NCBI RefSeq assembly: GCF_015209745.1
Contig: NZ_CP063657.1
Location: 2,170,001-2,234,000 of the forward strand
Direction: 5' to 3'
Source: Lysobacter avium
GTDB taxonomy: Bacteria; Pseudomonadota; Gammaproteobacteria; Xanthomonadales; Xanthomonadaceae
DNA length: 64,000 nucleotides
Part shown: positions 1 through 8,745 of the stretch, one piece after another
How the letters are laid out: the number at the start of each line of letters is the position of its first letter
How positions within the stretch are numbered: position 1 is the stretch's first letter
The notes under the pieces: model-generated
What the model was told of the DNA's origin: nothing
Database searches by the model: none
The model's input: only the letters and a program-made list of their open reading frames with translations
Made by a program: the position numbers and the translations under genes

Positions 1-2611
1 TACAGCCTGCTGCGACCGAGGGAGCTAGTGCTAGATCAGGATTTCCAACCAAGTCCAACCCTAAGTTATCGCCACATTTCCGATAATTATCTTTCCATGT
101 GACTTGGACATACCCCCGACCTCTGTATTTGTATCCATCACCCTCTTCAGTATTCCCATTGGCAAATGCGCGGTCTCGATGGGCCTGGGTACTCGCAAGA
201 ACTGGATCGTACTTATTGAAGTAAGACCTCCCGCCACCTTCGCCGCGGGATTCAAAATAGGTTCCGGCCCACAACGTCTCATGCCCGGCTGTGGCCAGCA
301 TATAGGCGATATGAGGAACGTAGCATTCGCGCCCATGAACCCTATGGTAGTCAACGATTCCGTCGACCAGCAGTCTGAGATTACTCTCGGACGTTGCATC
401 CAGCTGTTTTCCCGTGGAGTTTGAGAAGGTGCCGTGCTTTAGTCGATATTCTTCTATAAATCGATCAACGTCTACACAGTTGCAGCCGCCACCGCATGAG
501 AAGCTGGAAATCACCCCTACCGGATGGAAGTGCATGGGCTTTGGGAGCGTTGCAAAGTCATCCCCCACCTCTCGAATACCATCCCACCAAAGCAAAGACT
601 CAATCCGCCTTTTCTCCTGCGTCCAGTCGGCCTTGCGCGCTTCCGGGATCAACTCATCGAGCGCGTCCCACTTATCCATCGGACCAGCCCACTCGCTGTC
701 GTGGCGGACAATCAGGCGGGAAATGGCCTCGGCCAGCCAGGGTTGACTGAGGGCTTTGCGAATTTCGGTAGCAACCAGCTTTTTGTCGCCATCCAGATCG
801 ATCAGGTCATACAGCTTGGTGAATAGTTGCGAGCTTTCGGCGCTGGCACCTTGTGCCGCGAGGGTTGACTGTTCGTCTTTCGGCGTCCGGGGATGTTTGG
901 CCACGTGGTTGGCGTAGAGAGTCGCCGGTATCATGTCATCGGCTGTGACCAGCTCAAATCCCGGCCAATCCCACGGCGTGCACAATCGCACCTTGGCTTG
1001 CCCTTTCTCACTTGCCCAGCCCGCGCGTCCGCTGCCGTCACTCGCGCACACCACCACTCGCCACCAGCGCGTGCCGTCGGCTTCGGTGGCGATCTCCTCC
1101 AGGGATTTCAACGCGACCACTCGCGGAGCGGCGGCTTGCGGCCCAGTGGCATCACCCGCAGTCAATGGGAACCGGCTCCAAGCCTCCAAGGAACGGCCGG
1201 TCATCAACGGACCCTCGCCAAGCATCCCGCGCTCTACCCAGACGGCATCCCCGCTGGGTACCATGACTTCGCGTCGGGTATAGGCGGCCTTGTCTGCAGC
1301 CGAGAGTGCGTTGTAGGCGTCCACTTCAATTGCATTGCCGCCGGCATCCACCACCCGCGAAAGCACGTTGCCATTGCTGTAAGTGCGGGTCGCGGTGGTG
1401 TAGCGGGTCAAGCCGGTCTTGCCAACCACTTGCAGGGGGCCTTTCCGGACCTTGGCCCACTGACCGGTTTTCGGTGACGTCGCGTCCAAGACCACGCCGT
1501 CGCTTTCGGTAATCCGCTGATCGGCTTTGGTCGGTAGCGCCAGCTTCGCCCCGGCCTCAATAAGCAACAGGGTCTTGTGTTTCTCGTCCAGCTCGCCGGC
1601 GCGTTCGCGGCTCTTGGCGATGAATGCTTCGACATCGTCGCAGGTAAACACGTCCAGCTGCACCAGCGGCCTTTCGCTGCAGCTCGACCCCAACGGGTTG
1701 GTATCGACGTATCGCTGGTACTGGCCAAGGTGTCCCATCAGATCACCGGCATTGACCCCGATCGGTTTGTCGAGCACGACCACCCTGTCGGTGGCAGGGT
1801 CGGCGGTGGTCTCGGTCAGCTCCTTCTTGTACGCATACGCGCCGGTCAGCCCGGCAGGCGCCACTTCACCGCTCACGACCCCTGTAACCGCGTAGTAGCC
1901 CTTCTTCTTGCCCTCTCCACCGAGCTTGAGTTTGACGCCGCGCGGGGCGTACCCGGCGATCTTGCCGGCGGCGTCGCGCAGGTTCAGACCGATGCCACCT
2001 TCGGGGATATGCGGGTTCTTGCCCCGGTCGGCATCGTTGGCGGATTCGGCTACCGCGTATACCGCGTCACCCCAATAGGCCGGCCGCGCCTTCTTCGTAT
2101 CGGCCCGGTAGCCCTCCCAGTGCTGAAGGTGCATGTACAGGCTGTACAGAATCAGCGACGGCTCTTCTTCTTTTTGCGCGATTGCCGTGTCGTTGGCGGA
2201 ATCTCCCGCGGCTGCACTTTCGTTCTTCTTTGGCGCCGGCGGCAGCTGCAACCGGTGCCGGACCAGCGCGAAGCCGGTCGAGTAGGTCGCCGGGCCGCAG
2301 GAGTCATAAGCGACCGTGGGATAGGTGTCATCGATCCGGTAGGCGATCACTTCGCCATCGGCGATACAACGGATACCGGCATCCTGCACCAGCGTTGCGC
2401 CAGTCTGGCTGCCGAAGTGGATCCCACCATGCCATTGCCCGTTGGCACCGATCGGGTAGAACCCGTCTTCGGCCTTGGCCAAGGCGCTGTAGTAGCTCTG
2501 CGGGTCGACGACGTCGGTCGCCGTTGAAGCCCCTTGGCCGCCAGCCGAGGCCGCCTGGAACGGGTAAACGAAATTTTTCAGGGGAGTCAGTGTCTGGGTT
2601 TCGTCGGTCAT
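1..2611 (-). CDS. T6SS cargo effector: M23-like, SH3-like, EF-hand and GH19 lysozyme-like domains (partial, C-terminus off window)
   Basis: The frame is open from ATG 2611 to the window edge (870 codons), so the C-terminus is missing. Residues about 55-330 follow an M23 peptidase outline: H61-GGI-H65, ADGEVIA near 84-90, MHL at 160-162, GDLMGH at 289-294 and VQLDVF at 317-322. The usual HxxxD and HxH metal ligands are altered, so this domain may be inactive. Residues about 350-545 look SH3-like (WWRVVV, GWAS). D605, D607, D609 and E616 form a canonical EF-hand loop. From about 712 the protein resembles a GH19 chitinase or lysozyme domain, with HET at 777-779 (E778 the likely acid) and KYRGRGYVQVTWKDNY at 828-843. 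The start lies 33 nt after the vgrG stop, which suggests VgrG-delivered cargo that cleaves peptidoglycan in a rival's periplasm. The two-domain plan recalls TseP-type effectors; this is inference. Any immunity gene would lie beyond the window. Confidence 0.8.
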   Translation of the reverse strand, partial: MTDETQTLTPLKNFVYPFQAASAGGQGASTATDVVDPQSYYSALAKAEDGFYPIGANGQWHGGIHFGSQTGATLVQDAGIRCIADGEVIAYRIDDTYPTVAYDSCGPATYSTGFALVRHRLQLPPAPKKNESAAAGDSANDTAIAQKEEEPSLILYSLYMHLQHWEGYRADTKKARPAYWGDAVYAVAESANDADRGKNPHIPEGGIGLNLRDAAGKIAGYAPRGVKLKLGGEGKKKGYYAVTGVVSGEVAPAGLTGAYAYKKELTETTADPATDRVVVLDKPIGVNAGDLMGHLGQYQRYVDTNPLGSSCSERPLVQLDVFTCDDVEAFIAKSRERAGELDEKHKTLLLIEAGAKLALPTKADQRITESDGVVLDATSPKTGQWAKVRKGPLQVVGKTGLTRYTTATRTYSNGNVLSRVVDAGGNAIEVDAYNALSAADKAAYTRREVMVPSGDAVWVERGMLGEGPLMTGRSLEAWSRFPLTAGDATGPQAAAPRVVALKSLEEIATEADGTRWWRVVVCASDGSGRAGWASEKGQAKVRLCTPWDWPGFELVTADDMIPATLYANHVAKHPRTPKDEQSTLAAQGASAESSQLFTKLYDLIDLDGDKKLVATEIRKALSQPWLAEAISRLIVRHDSEWAGPMDKWDALDELIPEARKADWTQEKRRIESLLWWDGIREVGDDFATLPKPMHFHPVGVISSFSCGGGCNCVDVDRFIEEYRLKHGTFSNSTGKQLDATSESNLRLLVDGIVDYHRVHGRECYVPHIAYMLATAGHETLWAGTYFESRGEGGGRSYFNKYDPVLASTQAHRDRAFANGNTEEGDGYKYRGRGYVQVTWKDNYRKCGDNLGLDLVGNPDLALAPSVAAGC

Positions 2612-2643
2612 GTAGACGTCCTTGTCTAAGTCAATTGGCCCGG

Positions 2644-5250
2644 TCAGCCGGAGAAATCCGGCATCCGATCGGGCTTGAATTTCAGCAGTCCATCCGGCAG
2701 TGACAGGCTGACATCGCCACTCGCCCCACCCTTGAACGGCACCTGCCCCGCCTTGACCCGGAACTCGCCCGGACACGCAAAGGTGATGTCGCCCGCCTCC
2801 AACGTGATCTTGGTCTGCCCGGCCTGCAGGACGATCTTGTCCTTGGCCAGTACATCGATGCGCTCGTCACTGGCGGTGATCGTGACGCTCTGGTCGGCCA
2901 GCACTTCCAGCTTTCCGGTGTGGGCCTGCAGGCTGACCGGGCCGTCGGCGGCGATGGCCTTGATCGGGCCGCGCTGGGCGAACAGGGCCAACTGCCCACC
3001 GGCAACCCCGGCCAAGGTCTGCCCGGCCGCGATGTGGGCGTCCTGCTGGCTGGTCAGATGGATGTTGCCGGCGGCGTGGGCGAGCGCGCTTTTCGGTGTG
3101 GCCAGAGCGATCGCGTCGGGGCTTTCGATAAACAGCAGCGGGGTCGCCAGCCGCTCGACCGGGGCCGCTCCTGCGCTTCCTGCGCCCGCGGCACCCGCAC
3201 GTCCAGGTGCGTCGTCGCCACCGTCCCGCTCGCCGCCGGACGGCTTGGTCGCGGACTGGCCGTTGACGGCGCCGTTGTAGTGACCGTCCTGATCGGTGTC
3301 CACGTGGGCCAGCATTTCGGTTTGGCGTTCGTTGGCAGACAGCGGGGCGACCTGCGCACTGCCGAGCGCGTCATCCAGCGCCTGCGCAGTGCGCTCGGCA
3401 CCCTTGAGCTGGCCGACGGCTTCGGCGACATCCATCTGGGTCGACACACCTTCATTGCGCGCGGTGGTCGACAGCAGCACGCCCTGGCCGGCACGCAGGT
3501 TCGCCCAACCCAGCGTCGCCAGATCAAACCCCGATCCCCGCAGACTGCTGCGGCGGGCATTGTCGTGGTCGATCAGGTAGCCCAGTTCCAGCCGGCTGTC
3601 GGCCAGGCTGGTGTGCAGGCGCTGGCGCAGTTGGCCGGGGGCGTCGTCGATCACCCATTGCTGGGTATCGCCGCCGTCCAGGCTCTGGGTGTGCAGCCCG
3701 CTCAGGGTGCCGGGGTGGTTGCTGGCGTCGGCCAACGCAAACGGCGGGGCGACCTTGCCGTTGTAGAGCTGGCCGGTGATCACCGGCTGGTCGATGTCGC
3801 CATACAGGAACTCAACCAGCACCTCGCTGCCGACGCGTGGCAGGGCATGGCTGCCCCAGTTCGGGCCGGCCATCCATTCGGCGACACGCACCCAGGTGCC
3901 GCTGGTGTCGTCGCCGGGGGCGTGGCCATTCGGGTGGGCGGTGGAGCCGGTCTCGGTCAGGCCGCCCGGATTGGGCGCGGTGCCGCGCTGCCACGGGAAC
4001 TGGATCCGCACCTGATGGTCGCGGGTGGAGGTCAGCGCCGACTCGGGCAGGCCGACGACGATCGCGGTCTGCAGGCCCGGCGCGGTGGGCTTGTAGCGTG
4101 CGACCGGCACGACCGGCGTCTCGGCAGTGACGGCGAGGAAGCGGTTGCGGTAGTTGCCGCGCTCGATTCCGCCCGCAGGGCCCAACAACTCGGCGATGCC
4201 GCTGTCCAGATTGTTCGCGGCGCGGTGTTCAATCACCAGTGGCAGGAACGCCTGCCCGGACAGGTCCGGGTGCTGGGTCAGGGTGAACGCAAACCCCGCC
4301 GCCATGCTGCGGGCGCTGCCGGCGCCAGCGTACAGGCGCTGGGGTAAACGCAGCGCATCCAGTTGCAGTGCGGCGTGTTGCTCGGCGTCGCTGCGGCTGG
4401 CGAAGCGTCCATTGCGCACCATCGACCACGCCTCCAACGCCGGCGCATTCGACCCGACCGCAGCACCAATCGCGCTGCCCGCCACGGCTTCCACCTGCTC
4501 CGGCTGCCAGCTGGCGGTGCCCAGGATGCTGGCCGTTGTCTGGCGCTGTTCGCTGAAGCGCTGGATCCCATCGCTGGCCTCGGTCGCATCACTGCGATGG
4601 AAGCGCAAGGTGGACTCCATCGCCTCCGGCACGGTCGCGTCGCGATCGAACACCACCAAGGTGACGCCGCCCTCGTCGTCCTGCGCGTGCTCAAACCGCC
4701 ACGCCAGCCCGGCATCGGCCAGCAGGCGGAACACGAACGCATGGTCGCTCTCGCGGTACTGGGTGGTGATCGGGTACACCGGCAGCGACTGGGTCGCATC
4801 CACACGCAGCGCCGCCTGCGGATAGTCATCCAGTACCCGCTCCAGCACGCCCAGCGCATCCAGATCCTGGAACACCAGTGCGTTGCGGCGCAGCTTCAGA
4901 AATGCCGTCCACGGCGCCATCACCAATCGGTAGCGGGCAAACCCGCCGTCGCTGCCCAACGGCATGACCCGGGTGCAGTGGCCGTGCCAGTGGCGCAGGC
5001 TGCCACCGGCCAGCCGCAGGCGCAGCGCCATCGGCTGGCCAAGCAACGCGCGGGCCTCCAGAAAGGGATCGGTGGACAGGCAGTCCACGCTGAAAATGAA
5101 GTCGTCGCAGACCGACTCAATGCCTTCAAAGCGTTCGACGACAAGCGCGTCAGGCAGCGCGGTGTCGATCTCGATCAGGCGCTGGTGCTGCGACACACGC
5201 GACAGTGCGCGCGCCACGACAGACTGGATATCCGTATCCATGGGTTCCAT
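2644..5250 (-). CDS. vgrG: Type VI secretion tip protein VgrG
   Basis: This 868-residue protein forms the trimeric spike at the tip of the T6SS tube. The N-terminal half is the gp27-like region, followed by an OB-fold with the typical VgrG segment RVGSEVLVEFLYGDIDQP. The C-terminal third is a DUF2345-type beta-helix extension with repeated V-L-A-and-T-rich strands ending near GDVSLSLPDG. The frame extends upstream to 5298, but ATG 5250 (MEPMDTD) or ATG 5241 (MDTDIQ) fits the normal N-terminus better; neither has a strong ribosome binding site. The cargo gene follows 33 nt downstream on the same strand, and no PAAR, adaptor or structural tss gene is in view, so this is an orphan vgrG-effector module. 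Confidence 0.93.
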   Translation of the reverse strand: MEPMDTDIQSVVARALSRVSQHQRLIEIDTALPDALVVERFEGIESVCDDFIFSVDCLSTDPFLEARALLGQPMALRLRLAGGSLRHWHGHCTRVMPLGSDGGFARYRLVMAPWTAFLKLRRNALVFQDLDALGVLERVLDDYPQAALRVDATQSLPVYPITTQYRESDHAFVFRLLADAGLAWRFEHAQDDEGGVTLVVFDRDATVPEAMESTLRFHRSDATEASDGIQRFSEQRQTTASILGTASWQPEQVEAVAGSAIGAAVGSNAPALEAWSMVRNGRFASRSDAEQHAALQLDALRLPQRLYAGAGSARSMAAGFAFTLTQHPDLSGQAFLPLVIEHRAANNLDSGIAELLGPAGGIERGNYRNRFLAVTAETPVVPVARYKPTAPGLQTAIVVGLPESALTSTRDHQVRIQFPWQRGTAPNPGGLTETGSTAHPNGHAPGDDTSGTWVRVAEWMAGPNWGSHALPRVGSEVLVEFLYGDIDQPVITGQLYNGKVAPPFALADASNHPGTLSGLHTQSLDGGDTQQWVIDDAPGQLRQRLHTSLADSRLELGYLIDHDNARRSSLRGSGFDLATLGWANLRAGQGVLLSTTARNEGVSTQMDVAEAVGQLKGAERTAQALDDALGSAQVAPLSANERQTEMLAHVDTDQDGHYNGAVNGQSATKPSGGERDGGDDAPGRAGAAGAGSAGAAPVERLATPLLFIESPDAIALATPKSALAHAAGNIHLTSQQDAHIAAGQTLAGVAGGQLALFAQRGPIKAIAADGPVSLQAHTGKLEVLADQSVTITASDERIDVLAKDKIVLQAGQTKITLEAGDITFACPGEFRVKAGQVPFKGGASGDVSLSLPDGLLKFKPDRMPDFSG

Positions 5251-5398
5251 CCAATTGCTTGAGGTTAGGCGAGCCGCCGCTGTGGGATCGCGCGGCAACG
5301 GCCTGAGACTAGCATCACCGGCGACAGCCCCGCTGCGGGGTCAAGCCGGCGCCGCTGGTGTTCGTCAATGTGGAAATGCTTGATGAAGGGCCGCCAAC

Positions 5399-5479
5399 GT
5401 GACCATTTGCGTCACACCACCCGCCAAAACGGACCATTAAGGTCACCTGAAAGACCGAAGTCACCGGCCAAACGTGACT
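5399..5479. promoter_or_regulatory. Cluster of GTGAC/GTCAC inverted repeats upstream of pilin promoter
   Basis: Between vgrG and the first pilin gene there are repeated related motifs: GTGAC-N7-GTCAC (5399-5415), GGACC-N5-GGTCACC (5431-5447), GACC-GAA-GTCACC (5453-5465) and a further GTGAC near 5474. They sit about 50-120 bp upstream of the sigma-54 promoter at 5521, the usual distance for an enhancer-binding protein. PilR would be the expected activator of pilA, but the motif is not matched here to a known PilR site. The rest of 5251-5635 holds only the promoter and pilin leader. Confidence 0.4.
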
Positions 5480-5520
5480 GCCGATTCAGTTTCGGCACCC
5501 CAACTAGCAAAAACGCCACT

Positions 5521-5536
5521 TGGCACGGGAAATGCG
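5521..5536 (+). promoter_or_regulatory. Sigma-54 promoter of pilin gene 1
   Basis: TGGCACG-GGAA-ATGCG matches the RpoN consensus TGGCACG-N4-TTGC with one mismatch and has the invariant GG-N10-GC spacing. The expected transcript start is about 12 nt further on, leaving a leader of about 90 nt before ATG 5636. RpoN/PilSR control of major pilin genes is established in Pseudomonas and xanthomonads. Confidence 0.85.
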
Positions 5537-5635
5537 TACCTTACCGAGCACGTGCCGAACGAGCACTGCAGCCCGAGGACCGGAACGCCGGCTCCGACGG
5601 TACGTGAAACACATATCACTCCTAGGGGAAACACC

Positions 5636-6067
5636 ATGAAGAACGTACAGAAAGGCTTCACCCTGATCGAACTGATGATCGTGGTTGCGATCATCGCGAT
5701 TCTGGCTGCGATTGCGCTGCCGGCTTATCAGGACTACACCATCCGCGCGCGCGTTTCCGAGCTGGCTGTCATCGCCAGCGGCATGAAGGCTACCGTTGCT
5801 GAAAACATTGCCAACAATGGCGGTGCGTTGACACCCAATGATCCGTGCGCGGGCACCGGCGCCACCACCGCCGCAACCACTAACTTGTCGACTATCACGT
5901 GCACCACGGGAACCGGCGTCATTATTGCCACCGGCACCGCCGTCGCCAAGGGCACCATCCTGACTTTCGCCCCTGTGATTGGTGGTACGAGCTCAGCAGT
6001 CGGCACCACCTGGTCCTGCGTCGGAAGCGGCAGCAACCCCAAGTACTACCCGGCCGAGTGCCGCTAA
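5636..6067 (+). CDS. pilA: Type IV pilin, major-type (pilin 1)
   Basis: A 143-residue type IVa prepilin. ATG 5636 is chosen because it follows the ribosome binding site AGGGGAA and gives a six-residue leader, MKNVQKG, cut before [10 protein letters not shown] by prepilin peptidase. The N-terminal 50 residues are the hydrophobic assembly helix. Four cysteines follow (DPC, TITC, TWSC, AEC), and the last two frame the C-terminal disulfide loop ending PAECR. The longer in-frame opening upstream is not needed. It is followed by its own terminator and by a second, very similar pilin gene. PilD, PilB and PilC needed for its assembly are encoded downstream. Confidence 0.95.
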   Translation: MKNVQKGFTLIELMIVVAIIAILAAIALPAYQDYTIRARVSELAVIASGMKATVAENIANNGGALTPNDPCAGTGATTAATTNLSTITCTTGTGVIIATGTAVAKGTILTFAPVIGGTSSAVGTTWSCVGSGSNPKYYPAECR

Positions 6068-6090
6068 TCGAAATACGATCATACAGCTAA

Positions 6091-6124
6091 AAAAAGAACC
6101 CCCGCTCCGGCGGGGTTTCTTTTT
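6091..6124 (+). terminator. Rho-independent terminator after pilin 1
   Basis: Stem CCCCGC-TCCG-GCGGGG (6100-6115), flanked by an A-rich arm and followed by TTTCTTTTT. The last T of the tract is the first base of the next gene's -24 element. Confidence 0.85.
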
Positions 6125-6139
6125 GGCACGGTTCATGCA
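6124..6139 (+). promoter_or_regulatory. Sigma-54 promoter of pilin gene 2
   Basis: TGGCACG-GTTC-ATGCA, again with GG-N10-GC spacing, begins inside the T tract of the pilin 1 terminator. The predicted start near 6150 would leave a leader of only about 20 nt before ATG 6172. The two pilin genes thus appear to be separate transcription units under the same sigma factor. Confidence 0.85.
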
Positions 6140-6171
6140 TTCACCTTCAAGACCTGATGGGGAAATCGGTC

Positions 6172-6597
6172 ATGAAAAACACGCGCGGGTTCACATTGAT
6201 CGAACTCATGATCGTCATCGCGATCATTGCAATCCTCGCTGCCATCGCTCTACCCGCATATCAGGATTACACCATCCGCGCCCGGGTCTCCGAGCTAGCC
6301 GTCTCAGCCAGCGGACTCAAGGTAACGGTCGCCGAAAACATCATCAACAACGGCGGCGCATTGCCCACCGACGCCTGCGCGCCGGTCTCGACCGCTGTTC
6401 CGACCGGCAACCGCAACACCGCCAGCATCGCCTGCACGCCCGCCACCGGCGCTATCGCAGTCACCGGCACGACGCTCACACGCGGCACCATTCTCACCTA
6501 CACCCCCACTACAGTCACCAGCGGCGCCATTGGTACCTCGTGGCGTTGCGTTGGCAGCGGCAGCCAGCCGAAGTTTTATCCGGCAGAGTGCCGCTAG
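6172..6597 (+). CDS. pilA: Type IV pilin paralogue (pilin 2)
   Basis: A 141-residue prepilin. ATG 6172 (MKNTRG, then [10 protein letters not shown]) is preferred over the codon at 6157 because GGGGAA at 6158-6163 is well spaced for it and the leader length then matches pilin 1. The first 50 mature residues are nearly identical to pilin 1, including [19 protein letters not shown]. The four cysteines are in the same places and the tail again ends YPAECR, while the middle, surface-exposed part differs. This is a tandem duplication followed by divergence of the exposed face. No terminator is evident before the sulfatase-family gene, so that gene and the next may be co-transcribed from the 6124 promoter. 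Confidence 0.95.
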   Translation: MKNTRGFTLIELMIVIAIIAILAAIALPAYQDYTIRARVSELAVSASGLKVTVAENIINNGGALPTDACAPVSTAVPTGNRNTASIACTPATGAIAVTGTTLTRGTILTYTPTTVTSGAIGTSWRCVGSGSQPKFYPAECR

Positions 6598-6675
6598 GCC
6601 CCCAAGCAAACACGAAACATATCGAACACCGCTCCGACAAGCTGTGCCGTGACACCAACGGATACTCGTTTCCCC

Positions 6676-8745
6676 ATGAATCGCTATCTCTATGCGTCAC
6701 TGGTTGGCGCGGCCGTCCTCGCTTTCCAGTTGGTGACGGCAATCAGTTCTCGACTGCAAGCCCTGGCAAATGAATCTACGGAATTCATTGCCCGTGCCGT
6801 CACCGATGGCTTGCCGCTCACGCTGGCCCGGGTGCTGGGCGGATACCTGCTGGTTAGCCTGCTCGCACATATAGCGCCATTGCTATTGGCCAGCAGGGTG
6901 CATCACGATCTTTTGACCCGCGGGCCGAGTTGGGTCCGTAACGCACTGGCTCGGCGTGGCAGCCACACGATGGCATTGACCGCGACCTTGATGCTGATGG
7001 TGATTGCCAACCACAACATTTTTCCCGTCTCGCGCGGCATCCCCAATAGCGACCTGCTCTTGATACAACCTGCCAGTCCAGCGCTGATCTATGGGCTGTC
7101 AATTGGCTGCGGCGCATTGCTAATGTATTGGGTAGTGCGTATCGCCACTGTCCCCACACGCACTGTTCTACTCGCCGTCATCGCATTGCTGATCGCCGGG
7201 CGGGCACCACTGCCGCCGTATTCCTCATCTAATACGCCACCACGCGCGCAACCCGACATCATCGTGATTGGCGTCGATTCGCTACGTCCAGACCATTTGA
7301 AGGCATTCGGCTACGACGGCGAGACGCTGACGCCGACCATCGACGGGTTCCTACGCAACGCAATCAATTTCGAGCAAGCCTATACGCCAATGGCGCGGAC
7401 CTTCGTCGCCTATATGAGCATCCTCAGCGGACGCTATCCAACTCGGCACGGCGCACGCGAGAACCTGTATCCCTCCGATAAGATCGATAAACAAGCTTCA
7501 GTCGCCCACCGATTGAAAGATGCCGGCTACACCACCATGTTTGCGATGGACGAATCGCGCTTTGCCAATTTCGATCAGGGCTATGGATTCGATACGTTGG
7601 TGACGCCCCCGCCGGGGGTGTTCGATTTTTTGGTGGGTGACTTCCTCGACACCATCGGCACCAATCTGGCGCAGCTATTGCCCTATGCAGACGTATGGAT
7701 GCCGCACGTAGCCGGCAATCGAGCCGCCGCTACGATCTATCGACCAGCAGCACACGACAACAGACTCGCCCGTGCCGTTGCGGCTGCAGACAGCCAGAAG
7801 CCGTTGTTCCTTGTCTCTCATTATTGCATCGCACACGTTCCTTATGTCCAGGCGACCAATGTAGATGGCAACGCCCGCACACCTTATGAAGGTGCGCTGC
7901 AGGTTGCCGACGGCCAAGTCGCTAAAATCATGCTCCAACTAAAAGCTGCTGGCCGCCTGCGTAACGCTGTGGTGGTGATTCTGTCCGATCACGGCGAAGC
8001 ATTGGGCCTGCAGCCCGACCAATGGCTGGAGGAGCCTGCTCAGAACAACATTGGCAACCAAGCCTCTATCGGACCATATTTCGGCCACGGGTCGCCCGCT
8101 ATGGACGAGTCACAGATGCACGTCTTGCTCGCGATGCAACGCTATCGTGATGGCGAGCCGGTATGGCCATCGGCCACATCACAGCATCCGGCGAGCCTGA
8201 TAGATGTCATGCCAACGGTACTGTCGAAAATTGGAACTAGTTTCTCAGACATCGACTTTGATGGCAGAGAATTGATTAATGCAAAAGGGAACTCTCTGCC
8301 ATATTCGGAGCGTCCTATTTTCTTCGAATCCGGAATATCCGGCGCGTCGCTGCAGAAGAAAAACATTGACCCGGATGAAGTAGCCACAGAGCTCAGCCGA
8401 CTATTCGAACTGACGCCTGACCACCACCTTCAATTGCGACAGTCGGATGTACGCGAACAACTGCGGCTCAAACAACGCGCTGTGTTTTTCAAGCGCTACG
8501 GCGTGAGTAGCTGGCCATCGGGGATGTTCAATGGTCCAAATGATTGCTGGATGAAGCTCGACCGCACCACGCTGGCTGCACAATGCCTACCTCTGCTAAC
8601 CACGGATCCTGTGGTCACTGCATACAAGACATTACTGTGCCGGCACTTCGCGACTGACCATGAGTTCGAGGCGCACTGGTGCGCCTCGGCGGGCAACGGG
8701 GTGACGGCAATCGAAGCGGCCACACTCGGCAACGCGGCGCAATGA
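6676..8745 (+). CDS. Membrane-anchored sulfatase/phosphotransferase-fold protein
   Basis: A 689-residue protein with several N-terminal membrane segments (about residues 1-180), then an alkaline-phosphatase superfamily sulfatase domain. Visible metal and active-site elements are GVDSLRPDH (D201), RTFVAYMSILSGRYP with T242 as candidate nucleophile, and LSDHGE (D438, H439). A threonine at the nucleophile position is typical of LtaS/EptA-like transferases rather than Cys-type arylsulfatases, so it may transfer or remove a phospho- or sulfo-group on a cell-surface glycan. The start is uncertain (GTG 6649 is also in frame). Its stop overlaps the next start by 4 nt, and both genes are clearly less GC-rich than the core genes. 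Its place behind the pilin genes suggests pilin or pilus-associated modification; this is inference. Confidence 0.75.
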   Translation: MNRYLYASLVGAAVLAFQLVTAISSRLQALANESTEFIARAVTDGLPLTLARVLGGYLLVSLLAHIAPLLLASRVHHDLLTRGPSWVRNALARRGSHTMALTATLMLMVIANHNIFPVSRGIPNSDLLLIQPASPALIYGLSIGCGALLMYWVVRIATVPTRTVLLAVIALLIAGRAPLPPYSSSNTPPRAQPDIIVIGVDSLRPDHLKAFGYDGETLTPTIDGFLRNAINFEQAYTPMARTFVAYMSILSGRYPTRHGARENLYPSDKIDKQASVAHRLKDAGYTTMFAMDESRFANFDQGYGFDTLVTPPPGVFDFLVGDFLDTIGTNLAQLLPYADVWMPHVAGNRAAATIYRPAAHDNRLARAVAAADSQKPLFLVSHYCIAHVPYVQATNVDGNARTPYEGALQVADGQVAKIMLQLKAAGRLRNAVVVILSDHGEALGLQPDQWLEEPAQNNIGNQASIGPYFGHGSPAMDESQMHVLLAMQRYRDGEPVWPSATSQHPASLIDVMPTVLSKIGTSFSDIDFDGRELINAKGNSLPYSERPIFFESGISGASLQKKNIDPDEVATELSRLFELTPDHHLQLRQSDVREQLRLKQRAVFFKRYGVSSWPSGMFNGPNDCWMKLDRTTLAAQCLPLLTTDPVVTAYKTLLCRHFATDHEFEAHWCASAGNGVTAIEAATLGNAAQ

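Noticed and set aside
893..2527. Plus-strand frames of 194 and 316 codons across the effector region
   Set aside because: They are antisense to the continuous effector frame and have no ribosome binding sites or recognisable domains.
1..2611. Possible frameshift or pseudogene, because only short frames end in this stretch
   Set aside because: One frame is open from ATG 2611 to the edge for exactly 870 codons with coherent domains; it only lacks a stop because it runs off the window.
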